Below are positions 35,236-45,124 of a DNA stretch of 64,000 bases, one piece after another (position 1 is the stretch's first letter; the number at the start of each line of letters is the position of its first letter). Made by a program: the position numbers and the translations under genes. This DNA comes from Prevotella sp. P6B1 (GTDB lineage Bacteria > Bacteroidota > Bacteroidia > Bacteroidales > Bacteroidaceae): contig NZ_JNKF01000017.1 in NCBI RefSeq assembly GCF_000702825.1, forward strand, positions 62,001 to 126,000. The letters are read 5' to 3'. Below the pieces are notes generated by a model. It was not told the origin of the DNA and searched no databases. It saw nothing but the letters and a program-made list of their open reading frames with translations.

Positions 35236-37440
35236 ATGTACAAGCAAACTTTACAATTCATATTGTCCGCCTGTGTGGTAGCTACTACAGCTACTGCACA
35301 GGTTAAACTCTGTGTAGATGATAACTGGCATTTCTCTCGTCAGGATTTGATGAATTCATGGAAAACCGTTAATCTGCCGCATTGCTACAATGCGCAGGAT
35401 GGAGTCGATCCCGATGTGAAATACTATCAAGGGGTAGGCTGGTATCGTACTACACTACAGGTAGATAATCCATATCCCAATGGTCATACGTTGTTGGAAT
35501 TTGAGGGCGCAGGTCAGAAGACAGAGGTGTATGTTGATACGGTTCTGGTCGGATCGCATGTGGGCGGCTACGACTGTTGGACGGTCGATCTCTCACGGTT
35601 TGGCAATGGCCCATTGCCATTGGTGGTTCGTTGTGATAATAGTCGTGATGTACAGATGATACCATCCAATCTGTCCGACTTCTGTCTCTATGGCGGACTC
35701 TACCGCCCTGTCAATTTGCTATATATGCCTGAGACGTACGTCGATGATGTCTGTATCGATGTCAGTGACAACGTGGTCACCATCTCTCCTCAGTATCCTT
35801 TACTGGTGGAGTTGTTTTCTCCCAATGGTAAGTGTGTTTACAAGGGCGACAACCACAAGCCTATCGTCATCAAGCATCCTGCGCTTTGGGATGTGGACCA
35901 TCCCCAGCTCTATACGGCTCGCATCCGCTATGGAGAGCAGCTGATTGAGAAGCGTTTCGGCTTTCGTTCATTCGAGTTCAAGAAGCACGGGCCGTTCTAT
36001 CTTAATGGTCGGCGCTTGCTGCTCAATGGCACGCACCGTCATGAAGACCATGCTGGGGTAGGAGCAGCCATGACCGATGAGCAAATTCGTCGCGAGATGC
36101 AACAGATTAAGGATATGGGGGCCAACTTTATCCGTTTGGGGCATTACCAGCAGCGCGACCTCGTATTACAACTTTGCGATTCGTTGGGTTTGCTGGTGTG
36201 GGAGGAAATCCCCTGGTGTCGTGGTGGCGTGGGTGGCGAACGCTATCAGGCGCAGGCTCGTCGCATGCTGACCAATATGATTACCCAGCACCGTCATCAT
36301 CCCTCTATAATCCTTTGGGGATTGGGCAATGAGAACGACTGGCCTGGCGATTTCTCGGATAAGGTCGATACGGTTGGTATCAGGCAGTTGATGACCTCGC
36401 TGAACACCTTGGCCCACCAACTTGATCCGGGCCGCAAAACCACCATCCGCCGTTGTGATTTCTGTGCGGATATCGTTGATGTTTATTCGCCTTCCATCTG
36501 GGCGGGTTGGTACACCCGACGTTTTGCCGACTACCGTACCATGGAGCAGTCGGCCATCGAGCGTTTCCCCCATTTCCTGCATGCTGAGTGGGGAGGTGAT
36601 AGCCATGCTGGGCGTCATGCCGAGGGTGGCTTCGATATCGAGGCAGGCGACCGCCATGGCGATTGGTCAGAGAGCTATATCGTACGCCTGTTCGATTGGC
36701 ACTTGAAAGAGCAGGCGCAGATGGATAGTCTTACGGGCTCAGCCTTCTGGACCTTTAAGGATTTCTGCACCCCTTTACGTCCTAATAATCCTATTCCTTA
36801 TGTCAATCAGAAGGGCGTCTGCCAGCGCGATGGTACACTCAAGGAGAGCTATTTTGTTTTTCAGTCGTATTGGTCGACCAACCCTATGCTTCATATCTAC
36901 GGCCACTCTTGGCCAATCCGCTGGGGTAACGAGGGCGAGGCAAAAGAAATATTGGTCTATTCCAATCAGCCAGAGGTGGAACTATTCGTGAATGGCAAAT
37001 CGTATGGTAAGAAACAGCGTCGAATCAGCGATTATCCTGCACAGGGCTTCCATTGGTATGTGCCGTTGGCAACCGGTACCAATCATATCCGTGCTGTGTC
37101 AGCCGAACTTTCCGACGAAATCATTTGCACGTATCAAACCGAGAAATGGGGAACACCAGCACAAGTCAAACTGAGTTATGCTGACGGGCTGCTGACGGCT
37201 CAGATCTGTGATGCCCATGGTGTGCCATGCCTGGATTCAAAGGATTGGATTGAATTCTCGCTTGTTGGCGATGGATATCTTCATCAGAACGAGGGAACGG
37301 TTACCGGTTCCAGTCGTATTCAGGCAGCCAATGGTCGTGCCGTAGTGCGTATTGATGCTTCGGGGGAGTGTATCGTTTATGTTCGGACATATCAAACAGC
37401 TTTTTTTGATATAATACGTGCTGAATTCAAAATAAAGTAG
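35236..37440 (+). CDS. GH2 beta-glycosidase (second, shorter)
   Basis: 734 residues from ATG 35236, which gives the signal peptide MYKQTLQFILSACVVATTATAQ; the frame is open upstream but overlaps the previous gene. GH2 sandwich, Ig and barrel domains are present, with acid/base Glu366 (LWGLGNENDW) and nucleophile Glu451 (FLHAEWGGDSH). The segment RRLLLNGTHRHEDHAG at ~260 is the typical barrel entry. The C-terminal ~150 residues hold Ig-like domains (NQPEVELFVNGKSYG). Last gene of part A, again joined by a TAGTTATG stop/start. It likely trims a different beta-linkage from the first GH2. Confidence 0.85.
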   Translation: MYKQTLQFILSACVVATTATAQVKLCVDDNWHFSRQDLMNSWKTVNLPHCYNAQDGVDPDVKYYQGVGWYRTTLQVDNPYPNGHTLLEFEGAGQKTEVYVDTVLVGSHVGGYDCWTVDLSRFGNGPLPLVVRCDNSRDVQMIPSNLSDFCLYGGLYRPVNLLYMPETYVDDVCIDVSDNVVTISPQYPLLVELFSPNGKCVYKGDNHKPIVIKHPALWDVDHPQLYTARIRYGEQLIEKRFGFRSFEFKKHGPFYLNGRRLLLNGTHRHEDHAGVGAAMTDEQIRREMQQIKDMGANFIRLGHYQQRDLVLQLCDSLGLLVWEEIPWCRGGVGGERYQAQARRMLTNMITQHRHHPSIILWGLGNENDWPGDFSDKVDTVGIRQLMTSLNTLAHQLDPGRKTTIRRCDFCADIVDVYSPSIWAGWYTRRFADYRTMEQSAIERFPHFLHAEWGGDSHAGRHAEGGFDIEAGDRHGDWSESYIVRLFDWHLKEQAQMDSLTGSAFWTFKDFCTPLRPNNPIPYVNQKGVCQRDGTLKESYFVFQSYWSTNPMLHIYGHSWPIRWGNEGEAKEILVYSNQPEVELFVNGKSYGKKQRRISDYPAQGFHWYVPLATGTNHIRAVSAELSDEIICTYQTEKWGTPAQVKLSYADGLLTAQICDAHGVPCLDSKDWIEFSLVGDGYLHQNEGTVTGSSRIQAANGRAVVRIDASGECIVYVRTYQTAFFDIIRAEFKIK

Positions 37441-37448
37441 TATATTTG
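37441..37448 (+). promoter_or_regulatory. Bacteroidota -7 promoter box for the second SusR-like regulator
   Basis: TATATTTG followed by CA begins at the base right after the stop codon of the upstream GH2 gene; ATG 37476 is 27 bases downstream. A TTTG exists at 37405 but 32 bases away, too far for a normal -33 box. Confidence 0.5.
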
Positions 37449-37475
37449 CATCCGAAAATTAAATGACCGACTAAA

Positions 37476-40055
37476 ATGCTACGTACTATTACTCTTTTCT
37501 GTTTTTTTGCATTATTGTGCGTTGGAACCTCTGCTGGTGTTCCATTTATTTGTCACTATGGTATTGAAGACTATGGTAGTGGCCATACAACTTGGCGTAT
37601 CGCTTCTTATGAAAACTGGACTTTTTTTGCCAATGAACGTGCATTACTTACGTTTGATGGCGTCAGCTGGGAGCGGCATATGCTCAATAACCGTTCAGAA
37701 GTAAGAGGCGTTGCAGTTTTTCCTAAACAGCATCGTGTGTATGTTGGTGGAGAAAATGAATACGGTTTCTTTGAGGTTGGTCAAAACGGTGTTCTGCAGT
37801 ATCACTGTTTATCAGATTCTGTTGATAAGAAATTCCGTGAGGTCGGAAATGTTTGGGAAATATATGAATTAAGCGGTGTCCTCTATCTGCGTTGTGATGA
37901 TTATATCCTGATCATGCACCATAAGGAACCCTTCATGATTGAATCAAAAGACAAGATTTTTGCCTCTATATTGGTAGATGGTGTTATCTATGTGGCTACT
38001 GATCATGGTGTGAAGATGGTGGCTGGTGAGCGTCTACTGCCTATAACTGGAGGAGCTGTTCTGGATCACATGCGTATCAACTCTATGTTTAAGTATAAAC
38101 AAGGTATGATTGTTACCACTTCTAATGATGGAATGTTTTACTATAATGGTCGCTCGGTTACGCCTTTTCCAACAGCTGCCGACCGTCTGCTGAAGGAAGG
38201 TGTCATCTGTTGTGCTGCTATTAATGGTGATCTGGTAGCATTGGGAACGATACATAATGGCGTTGTTATCATCAATCTTGCCACGGGTGAAGTGAAAAAT
38301 TATGATGAGATGCATGGATTGCAGAATAATACCGTACTCTCAATAAGTTTTGATGCTTCAGGTAATTTGTGGGCTGGTATGGATTACGGTATTGACTATA
38401 TCCTTCTTAATGCGCCTTATTTTCATCTTTATGGCAAAGGCATGTCGTATGGTATTGGCTATAGCGCACAAGTATTTCATGATAATTTGTATCTTGGAAC
38501 TGATCGTGGACTATTTATGACACCTCTTGACCATGTTTTGGAAGGTCAGAACATTAATATGAATAGAATTGATAGTCCCAGTGGACCTGCTTGGTTCTTA
38601 TATAGTCATCATGATGAGTTATTCTGTCTACATGACAAAGGCATCTTTTGTGTTAATGGGACAAAAGCAAGCAAAATAACTGATGTAATCGGTGCATGGT
38701 CGTGTGTGGCCCAAGATGGAATAAACAACAGACTGTTTGTGGGGTTGTATAGTGGTATCTGTATTTTGGAGAAGATAAATGGTCAATGGCGGTCGTTAGG
38801 TCGGATAAAGGGAATAAGTGAATCATGTCGCTATTTCCGACAAACGGGGAGACAACAGCTTACTGTGTATAACCGGAATTTGAATCTTGCTGAAATCTAT
38901 CAATTGGATAGTTCATATCAGAAGGTTATCAGTCATAAAACGGTGAGAAAAGTTTGGATAGATTCCTTATCAGATGTTCCTTCTGATTTATATGAGATGT
39001 GGGATGCTTCAGGTAATATCATTAAACTCGATAAGCAGATTAATTTAATTCCGTGTAGTGCTGGTTTCATCCTGTATAAACCTGATGTGAAAGTGCCGCC
39101 AGTGCGTACGTTGATTCACCGGATGCTACTGACTGCACCGAGGGATTCTGTAGTGTATCGTGCTAATTTCTCTCATATCAAGTCTTCACCGATTATCAGC
39201 TTTGACAACAACTCTGTCCGTTTTGATTTTCGTGCCGTTGCATTACAAGTTGATGGTGGTGTTACTTATCAGTATAGACTGAATGATGGTGAGTGGTCTG
39301 ATCCTACTACTTCGACGTCAAAAGAATATAGTAATCTTCTTGAAGGAACCTACACTTTTGAGGTCCGAGCATGTAGTGGTAATCATTTTACAGATCCTGA
39401 TAGTATTACTTTTACTATTTTATCTCCCTGGTATCGTACATGGATAGCCAATCTCATCTATATCTTCCTGCTTTGTTGTGGTGGATTATTTATATATCAA
39501 TACGCCCGTCGTTACGTATGGCAAAAGCAAAATTTGGCGGTTGAACAGAAAACCAAGGAAATGAAGATAGAAATCGATCAGTTGGAGAAAGACAAGATAG
39601 ATCTTGAATTGAAGCATAAAAACCAGGAAATAGCTAATCTTATTATTAGTGTTGCCAGAAAGAATGAGACACTCTTTGCCTTAAAAGAGAGTATTCGTTC
39701 TGTGGCTGTGAAACTCTCAAAGACGAATACGGCAGAAAGTAAGCGTGAGTTGTTGATGATCAATAACAGTATTGAAGCGAGTATGGAAGGGGATGAGTTA
39801 CTGAAGCGATTTGAAGAACAGTTTGATTTGGTTAACAATAACTTTATGCAACGACTTTCTCAAAAGCATCCCGACCTGTCTGGAAGCGAACGATTGATGT
39901 GTGCTTATCTGAAAATGAATCTTTCTACGAAGGAAATAGCCCCGTTACTCAACATTTCTGTACGTGGAGTTGAGACAATGCGATATAGAATCCGTAAAAA
40001 ATTCAATCTTGAACGCGATATGAATCTAATCGATTATATTAACTCATTTGCTTGA
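37476..40055 (+). CDS. SusR-like membrane-spanning sensor/transcription regulator (second)
   Basis: 859 residues with the same layout as the first regulator: signal peptide (to TSAG, ~21), propeller blades (~25-550), Y_Y_Y domain (~570-650, ending FTILSPWYRTW), membrane helix (~655-675), charged coiled coil, and C-terminal LuxR-like HTH (LSGSERLMCAYLKMNL, then KEIAPLLNISVRGVETMRYRIR). It is a clear paralogue of 22052-24781; the HTH regions are nearly superimposable. It lies between parts A and B in the same direction and probably responds to a fragment of the same or a related glycan to switch part B. Its codons are more A/T-rich than those of the flanking enzyme genes by eye. Confidence 0.85.
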   Translation: MLRTITLFCFFALLCVGTSAGVPFICHYGIEDYGSGHTTWRIASYENWTFFANERALLTFDGVSWERHMLNNRSEVRGVAVFPKQHRVYVGGENEYGFFEVGQNGVLQYHCLSDSVDKKFREVGNVWEIYELSGVLYLRCDDYILIMHHKEPFMIESKDKIFASILVDGVIYVATDHGVKMVAGERLLPITGGAVLDHMRINSMFKYKQGMIVTTSNDGMFYYNGRSVTPFPTAADRLLKEGVICCAAINGDLVALGTIHNGVVIINLATGEVKNYDEMHGLQNNTVLSISFDASGNLWAGMDYGIDYILLNAPYFHLYGKGMSYGIGYSAQVFHDNLYLGTDRGLFMTPLDHVLEGQNINMNRIDSPSGPAWFLYSHHDELFCLHDKGIFCVNGTKASKITDVIGAWSCVAQDGINNRLFVGLYSGICILEKINGQWRSLGRIKGISESCRYFRQTGRQQLTVYNRNLNLAEIYQLDSSYQKVISHKTVRKVWIDSLSDVPSDLYEMWDASGNIIKLDKQINLIPCSAGFILYKPDVKVPPVRTLIHRMLLTAPRDSVVYRANFSHIKSSPIISFDNNSVRFDFRAVALQVDGGVTYQYRLNDGEWSDPTTSTSKEYSNLLEGTYTFEVRACSGNHFTDPDSITFTILSPWYRTWIANLIYIFLLCCGGLFIYQYARRYVWQKQNLAVEQKTKEMKIEIDQLEKDKIDLELKHKNQEIANLIISVARKNETLFALKESIRSVAVKLSKTNTAESKRELLMINNSIEASMEGDELLKRFEEQFDLVNNNFMQRLSQKHPDLSGSERLMCAYLKMNLSTKEIAPLLNISVRGVETMRYRIRKKFNLERDMNLIDYINSFA

Positions 40056-40124
40056 TAATCAGTAGTTTGTGTATTTTGACGTACTTCTGACGTATTCGGC
40101 AGATGCGGGTGGTGTATTTATAAC

Positions 40125-40151
40125 GACCATTAAAAAGAACACCATTTGGTC
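40125..40151. promoter_or_regulatory. Inverted repeat GACCA-N17-TGGTC with ACCATT direct repeat, candidate operator
   Basis: GACCA (40125-40129) and TGGTC (40147-40151) are inverted arms. ACCATT also occurs directly repeated at 40126 and 40141, 15 bases apart. The element ends 8 bases before the -7 box at 40160 and covers the place where a -33 box should be. It is a plausible binding site for the regulator encoded immediately upstream. Short arms, so only tentative. Confidence 0.3.
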
Positions 40152-40159
40152 ATAATAAC

Positions 40160-40167
40160 TACCTTTG
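40160..40167 (+). promoter_or_regulatory. Bacteroidota -7 promoter box for the part B operon
   Basis: TACCTTTG followed by CC, with ATG 40215 after a 47-base leader. No TTTG at -33, as might be expected for a promoter that depends on an activator. Confidence 0.6.
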
Positions 40168-40214
40168 CCAGCGAAATCGACTTTTATCCATTAACTAAAT
40201 CAAAGCAATCGATT

Positions 40215-41924
40215 ATGAAAAAAAAGTTTTTGAATGCGCTCCTCGTTGGAGCAATGGTGCTAACAGGAACAAGTTTCTCATCCTGTAGTAAAGACAATGA
40301 TGACCTCGAAACACGTATTACAGCTATCGAGGGTTACTTTAATGAGGCTGTAGGTGCTACGGTCGTAAGTGCTTCTCAGGCAGCTGATGGTTCTTGGACA
40401 TTGACTATGAGCGATGGTAAGGTGATTACGACACCACCGGCAAAGAGTGGTTCTGAGGTAACTGTAATTGAAAACGAGAACAATTTTATTATTACTGTAA
40501 ATGGTACTCAGTACGTCATTCCTAAAGCTGCAGCGGCTTGCCAGTTAATCTATAGTCCACAGTATGTGGATGGAATGGAAATGTATGATGGTCAGCCTAT
40601 CTATATTATGTTCCAGATGAGTCCTAAGCTTGCTACACTTGATGGTGCCTATATTGATATACAGGAAGCACATGAGCTGAAGACACGTGGTAGCAACGAC
40701 TTGTTCAAGGTTATCGATGGTGCCAGTATTAGTGGCGACATGATAACCATTCCTGTTCAGGCAACAGCTGCCGAGGAAGGTAAGTCTTATGCTGTGAATA
40801 TTGTGATCACACAGAATGGTAAGACCTACATCTCTAATTATTTCCGTATTCAGGTTAATAGTAATAGTTTTGTAGCCGAGGCTCTTGAGGATTATGGCTT
40901 TGCCACATCTGTTTCTGATGCGCAGAAAAGCGAGGTAACACAGAGTACCGCAGGTACGGATACCTGGTATTGGACTGCTACTATTCCTGCCGATCTGGTG
41001 GATGATTTCAATATGGCGGAGTTCTTTACAGGATTGCCTGAAGGTGTAACGTTCGAGGTTGCAAGTGCCTCTAAGCAGATGAATGATAATGCACGTAAGG
41101 CCTATGATGTTCTGAAGAGTAGTCTTGCAGCCAATGGCACATGGTCGTTGGCTGGTCGTCCTGGTTGTGACTTCCCTGAAGGTTTTATGGTAAATGTTCT
41201 GGTTGATGGCGTGGTCAAGATGAAGGTTAATTGGATTTTCAATGATCCATTGAAGGAAATCAGTTTCAAAGGTGGTTTCAACAATCTTTCTGAGCATATG
41301 GAAATTTGTCCGGAGGACGGCTCTGGCTATTGGGCTCCAGGCGTGAATAGTTGGGATATCCAGAAGGCTTTCTCTGCCGTATTCGATGGCGACGATAGTC
41401 AGGTCCCCATGCAGCATGGCGGTGCACAGACATTCCTGCACGAACAATGGGGTAATTATTCTGTTCAACTGAAGGAGCAGGGCGACATCATCTTCCACGA
41501 TGGAACCCGTTTGGCATTAGGTGATTTGGGACAGAAGTATGCTAAGCATTCTAAGGGCGTCTACTGGTATCTTGGTGGTACTGCTGTCACTTCTTCTAAC
41601 CGTCGGAATATCGCAGGAAAACCAGAGGATGAAGCAGGTCTGATAGAGCTGTTTGGTGGTAACTGTAATGGTGAGATTATTGGTGGCTGGGACTGGATTC
41701 CATATAGCGACTGGCATGATCTGATTGGTATTGATATCAACGATGCTGGCGTGATGACCACTGGCGCTCAATATCCTGGATGGGGTCTCCGCATCCATGC
41801 CCGTGCAGCCTTCGAATATGCTTATGGTCAGCGTTATATCGGTGATGGTGATGGTGGTATCGCATTCCTCTTCATTAATCGTCGTGGTGCTGCTGAAGGT
41901 GTTGTCGATCCAGCTTCGCGTTAA
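40215..41924 (+). CDS. DUF4988-like surface lipoprotein preceding SusC (putative glycan-binding)
   Basis: 569 residues from ATG 40215, chosen because it opens a lipoprotein signal peptide (lipobox SFSSC, Cys24) followed by KDNDDLETRITAIEGYF, a short coiled coil like that of DUF4988 proteins. After a strand-rich spacer (~50-90) come beta domains (~95-215, 220-345), and a C-terminal ~200-residue aromatic- and Gly/Asp-rich domain (GGWDWIPYSDWHD, HARAAFEYAYGQRY) that I do not recognise. No catalytic motif seen. It is the first gene of part B, ahead of SusC, unlike the usual SGBP place after SusD. It probably binds or presents the glycan at the surface. Confidence 0.6.
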   Translation: MKKKFLNALLVGAMVLTGTSFSSCSKDNDDLETRITAIEGYFNEAVGATVVSASQAADGSWTLTMSDGKVITTPPAKSGSEVTVIENENNFIITVNGTQYVIPKAAAACQLIYSPQYVDGMEMYDGQPIYIMFQMSPKLATLDGAYIDIQEAHELKTRGSNDLFKVIDGASISGDMITIPVQATAAEEGKSYAVNIVITQNGKTYISNYFRIQVNSNSFVAEALEDYGFATSVSDAQKSEVTQSTAGTDTWYWTATIPADLVDDFNMAEFFTGLPEGVTFEVASASKQMNDNARKAYDVLKSSLAANGTWSLAGRPGCDFPEGFMVNVLVDGVVKMKVNWIFNDPLKEISFKGGFNNLSEHMEICPEDGSGYWAPGVNSWDIQKAFSAVFDGDDSQVPMQHGGAQTFLHEQWGNYSVQLKEQGDIIFHDGTRLALGDLGQKYAKHSKGVYWYLGGTAVTSSNRRNIAGKPEDEAGLIELFGGNCNGEIIGGWDWIPYSDWHDLIGIDINDAGVMTTGAQYPGWGLRIHARAAFEYAYGQRYIGDGDGGIAFLFINRRGAAEGVVDPASR

Positions 41925-41944
41925 TCATTAATCTCCCATTGCTT

Positions 41945-44900
41945 ATGAGAAGATATATTATTGTCATATTGTGTATGCTTGCTGCATTGTCAGGTTTTGC
42001 ACAGCAACGTGAGGTGAAGGGCCTTGTGACTGATGCTAACGGTGAACCTGTCATTGGCGCGACCATACGTGTGAATGGTTCGAATAGGGCGACCGTCACT
42101 GACATGAATGGCCAATTCAGTATTTTGGCTTCTCCCAAAGAAAAGCTTAAAATCTCTTTTGTAGGTTATCATGATGCGCAGGTTACCGCTTCAAAGAATA
42201 GCTTGAGTGTGATGTTACAAGAAGATAGCCACTTGCTCGACGACGTGGTTGTTGTTGGTTATGGTACACAGAAAAAGGCTACTCTTACTGGTGCCGTCGC
42301 TTCCATTAACAACAAGGAAATGACTGTCACCAAAAACGAGAATACGGTTAACATGCTCGCTGGTAAGATACCTGGTATCCGAATCACCCAATCCAGTGCG
42401 CAGCCTGGTGAATTTAATAGTAAGATTGATATTCGCGGTATGGGAACGCCATTGATTGTGGTCGATGGCATTCCTCGCGACCAGTCCTATTTCTCACGTA
42501 TGGATGCTAATGAGATTGAGAATGTATCTGTCCTGAAGGATGCATCGGCTGCTATCTATGGCGTACGTGCTGCAAATGGCGTGATTTTGGTTACTACAAA
42601 GCACGGAACTGGTGCAAAGAATGGTAAGTTTGATATTACGTTCTCTGCAAACTACGGTTGGCAGTCGTTCCTCTACCTTCCAGAAACGGCCTCTGCTGCA
42701 GAACATATCATGCTGTACAATGAGAAGGTTAACAATTCCCTCAGCAATAATACCTATCCTCAACGCTTAGGTAACGGCCTGAAATCGTATAAGGACATGT
42801 TCTACTATACCTCGCATGGTATCACCGGTACCAACTGGACTAAGGAGATGTTTGATAATACTTCACCTCAGGAACAGTACAATGTGTCATTGAATGGTAG
42901 CTCGCAGAAAATCGACTATTTCTTCAATGTCGGCTATATGAAACAGATGGGTAGTTATAAGAGTCACTCGATGAATTATAACCGTTGGAACTTCCGTTCG
43001 AATGTCGATGCAAGAATTACTGATCGTCTTAAAGCCACAGTTTCACTCAGTGGCTATAAGGACGAGAAGAATCAGCCTTATACGGATATTTGGAGCGTTT
43101 ATAAAAAAGCATGGACCTATCGTCCTACTGCTTCACCATATTTGAACGGCAACACGGATTATCCTTCTAAGGACCCTGACTTTACAGAAGAGTCTAATCC
43201 TGTTACGGAAATTGATTCAGATTACTCAGGTTTCCGACGTGAGCGTCGTTATAATTTTAATGGTGGCTTGACGTTACAGTACGACTTCAAGTATGTAAAA
43301 GGTCTGAGTGCCAAGGCATTCTATAGCTATGATTATTATACCACTGATAACCATAACTACCAGAAGGAATATAACCTTTATCGTCTTAACGATTCAGCCA
43401 AGGGCATAGATGAGCCAGGAAACTTGGTTTCTCTGCCTCAGAATTCTGGTAAGTCATATGTGCGCCGTTGGACTGATCCCAGTCATGCTACTGATCTCCA
43501 GCTGTCGCTGAATTACGATCGTACCTATGGTGACCACAAGATCAGTGCCTTGCTACTTTATGAAGAGCAGTATAACACATGGGACAATTTCTCTGCACAG
43601 CGTAACATGCTATTATCGACCGAGTACCTCTTTGCTGGTGATACAGATGGTATGGCAGGCTCAAGCTCTGGTATTGGCGATATCACCCGTAAGGCTTGGG
43701 TGGGCCGTCTGAATTACGATTATCAGGGAAAGTATCTGGCAGAGTTGGCATTCCGTGAGGATGCCTCTTCTCGCTGGGCTGATGGCGCACGCTGGGGGTT
43801 CTTCCCCTCTGTGCTTGTAGGTTGGCGCGCCAGTGAGGAAGGCTTCGTTAAAAAGCTGATACCATTCCTGTCTAACTTAAAATTCCGCTTGTCGTATGGT
43901 GAGATGGGAGATGATGGTGCTGCCGGTACTTATCCTCCAACTGTTGTTGGATACAACCTGAATAACGATTATGGTTGGTATTATACTGAGGGAACTCTGA
44001 CAACAGGTGTCACGCCTACTGCTATCCCTAATCCTGATCTGACATGGTATAAGTCAAAGCTTTACAATGCAGGTATTGATTTCGAACTATGGAACGGACT
44101 CCTTGGTGGTACGTTCGAAGTGTTCAAGCGTCAGCGTAGCGGACTTCTCGATCGCTCAAACCGTACTATCCCCGGTACTGTAGGTGCTGATCTGCCGTTG
44201 GAAAATATGAATAGTGATATGACTTTCGGTTGGGAAATCAGTCTCTATCATCGAAATCGCATTGGCGAGTTGGGCTATCAGGTCATGGGCCAGATCTCCG
44301 CAGCTAAGAACCGTTGGGATAAACGTAACAACAATCAGGGTAGTAACTCAATGAGTAACTGGTACGATGTAAACCGTAGTGGTCGTAACATGGATATTTG
44401 GTTCAGTATCGAAGAAGGTGGTCGTTTCAGTAACTATGAGGAAATCCAGCACCATTCAACTATTGGTACCAACTATGGCACAGGCACACTTCCTGGCGAT
44501 TATTGGTATAAAGACTGGAATGGCGATGGTGTCGTTGATGGAAATGATAATCATCCTGTTGCCACCTTCAATCTGCCAGTATTCAACTACGGCATCTCTT
44601 TGTCAGCCGACTGGCGTGGTATCGACCTTTCTATGAACTGGCAGGGTTCGGCAGGTATCTATAATCTGTACGATGAGGTGTTTACTGAGGTTTGTCCGTT
44701 CAATGGCGGTGCTGCTCTTGATATCTATCTTGATCGCTGGCATACCAAGAAACTGACTGACGACCCCTGGAATCCTCATACAGAATGGATGTCGGGCTAT
44801 TATCCAGCAACAAGTCATAGCTTTAATATTGGTACAACAGGTATTCAGAATACGTCTTACATTCGATTGAAGACCTTGGAACTGGGCTATTCTTTGCCAA

Positions 44901-45106
44901 AGAAATGGTTAGGAAGAGTTGGTGTGAAAGACCTGCGTGTCTATGTCAATGCCTACAACCTGTTGACAATAACTGGTATTAAGAATATGGACCCAGAGCG
45001 TCCTGGCCATCAGGGTGGAGCTAATAATGGTACTGAGAGCAGTATACTTTTCTATAATTATCCTGTGAACCGCTCGTTTAATGTTGGTGCTACGCTTAAG
45101 TTCTAA
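41945..45106 (+). CDS. SusC/RagA-type TonB-dependent transporter (part B)
   Basis: 1053 residues from ATG 41945; signal peptide MRRYIIVILCMLAALSGFAQ. CarboxypepD_reg-like domain (VKGLVTDANGEPVIGATIRV), TonB-box-like LDDVVVVGYGTQKK, plug with LIVVDGIPRDQS and ENVSVLKDASAAIYGVRAAN, then the barrel, ending YPVNRSFNVGATLKF. It is paralogous to the part A SusC but only moderately similar in the barrel, which suggests a different oligosaccharide size or branch. It sits 20 bases after the DUF4988-like gene and 18 before susD. Confidence 0.95.
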   Translation: MRRYIIVILCMLAALSGFAQQREVKGLVTDANGEPVIGATIRVNGSNRATVTDMNGQFSILASPKEKLKISFVGYHDAQVTASKNSLSVMLQEDSHLLDDVVVVGYGTQKKATLTGAVASINNKEMTVTKNENTVNMLAGKIPGIRITQSSAQPGEFNSKIDIRGMGTPLIVVDGIPRDQSYFSRMDANEIENVSVLKDASAAIYGVRAANGVILVTTKHGTGAKNGKFDITFSANYGWQSFLYLPETASAAEHIMLYNEKVNNSLSNNTYPQRLGNGLKSYKDMFYYTSHGITGTNWTKEMFDNTSPQEQYNVSLNGSSQKIDYFFNVGYMKQMGSYKSHSMNYNRWNFRSNVDARITDRLKATVSLSGYKDEKNQPYTDIWSVYKKAWTYRPTASPYLNGNTDYPSKDPDFTEESNPVTEIDSDYSGFRRERRYNFNGGLTLQYDFKYVKGLSAKAFYSYDYYTTDNHNYQKEYNLYRLNDSAKGIDEPGNLVSLPQNSGKSYVRRWTDPSHATDLQLSLNYDRTYGDHKISALLLYEEQYNTWDNFSAQRNMLLSTEYLFAGDTDGMAGSSSGIGDITRKAWVGRLNYDYQGKYLAELAFREDASSRWADGARWGFFPSVLVGWRASEEGFVKKLIPFLSNLKFRLSYGEMGDDGAAGTYPPTVVGYNLNNDYGWYYTEGTLTTGVTPTAIPNPDLTWYKSKLYNAGIDFELWNGLLGGTFEVFKRQRSGLLDRSNRTIPGTVGADLPLENMNSDMTFGWEISLYHRNRIGELGYQVMGQISAAKNRWDKRNNNQGSNSMSNWYDVNRSGRNMDIWFSIEEGGRFSNYEEIQHHSTIGTNYGTGTLPGDYWYKDWNGDGVVDGNDNHPVATFNLPVFNYGISLSADWRGIDLSMNWQGSAGIYNLYDEVFTEVCPFNGGAALDIYLDRWHTKKLTDDPWNPHTEWMSGYYPATSHSFNIGTTGIQNTSYIRLKTLELGYSLPKKWLGRVGVKDLRVYVNAYNLLTITGIKNMDPERPGHQGGANNGTESSILFYNYPVNRSFNVGATLKF

Positions 45107-45124
45107 TTAAAGAAAGAAAAGAAT

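Noticed and set aside
40078..40096. TGACGTA direct repeat downstream of the second regulator
   Set aside because: Only two 7-base copies 13 bases apart; no stem, promoter or conserved context to support a function.
40545..41498. 317-residue open frame on the minus strand
   Set aside because: Antisense to the DUF4988-like lipoprotein; its Thr/Ile/His-rich composition is that of a reverse complement of coding sequence.
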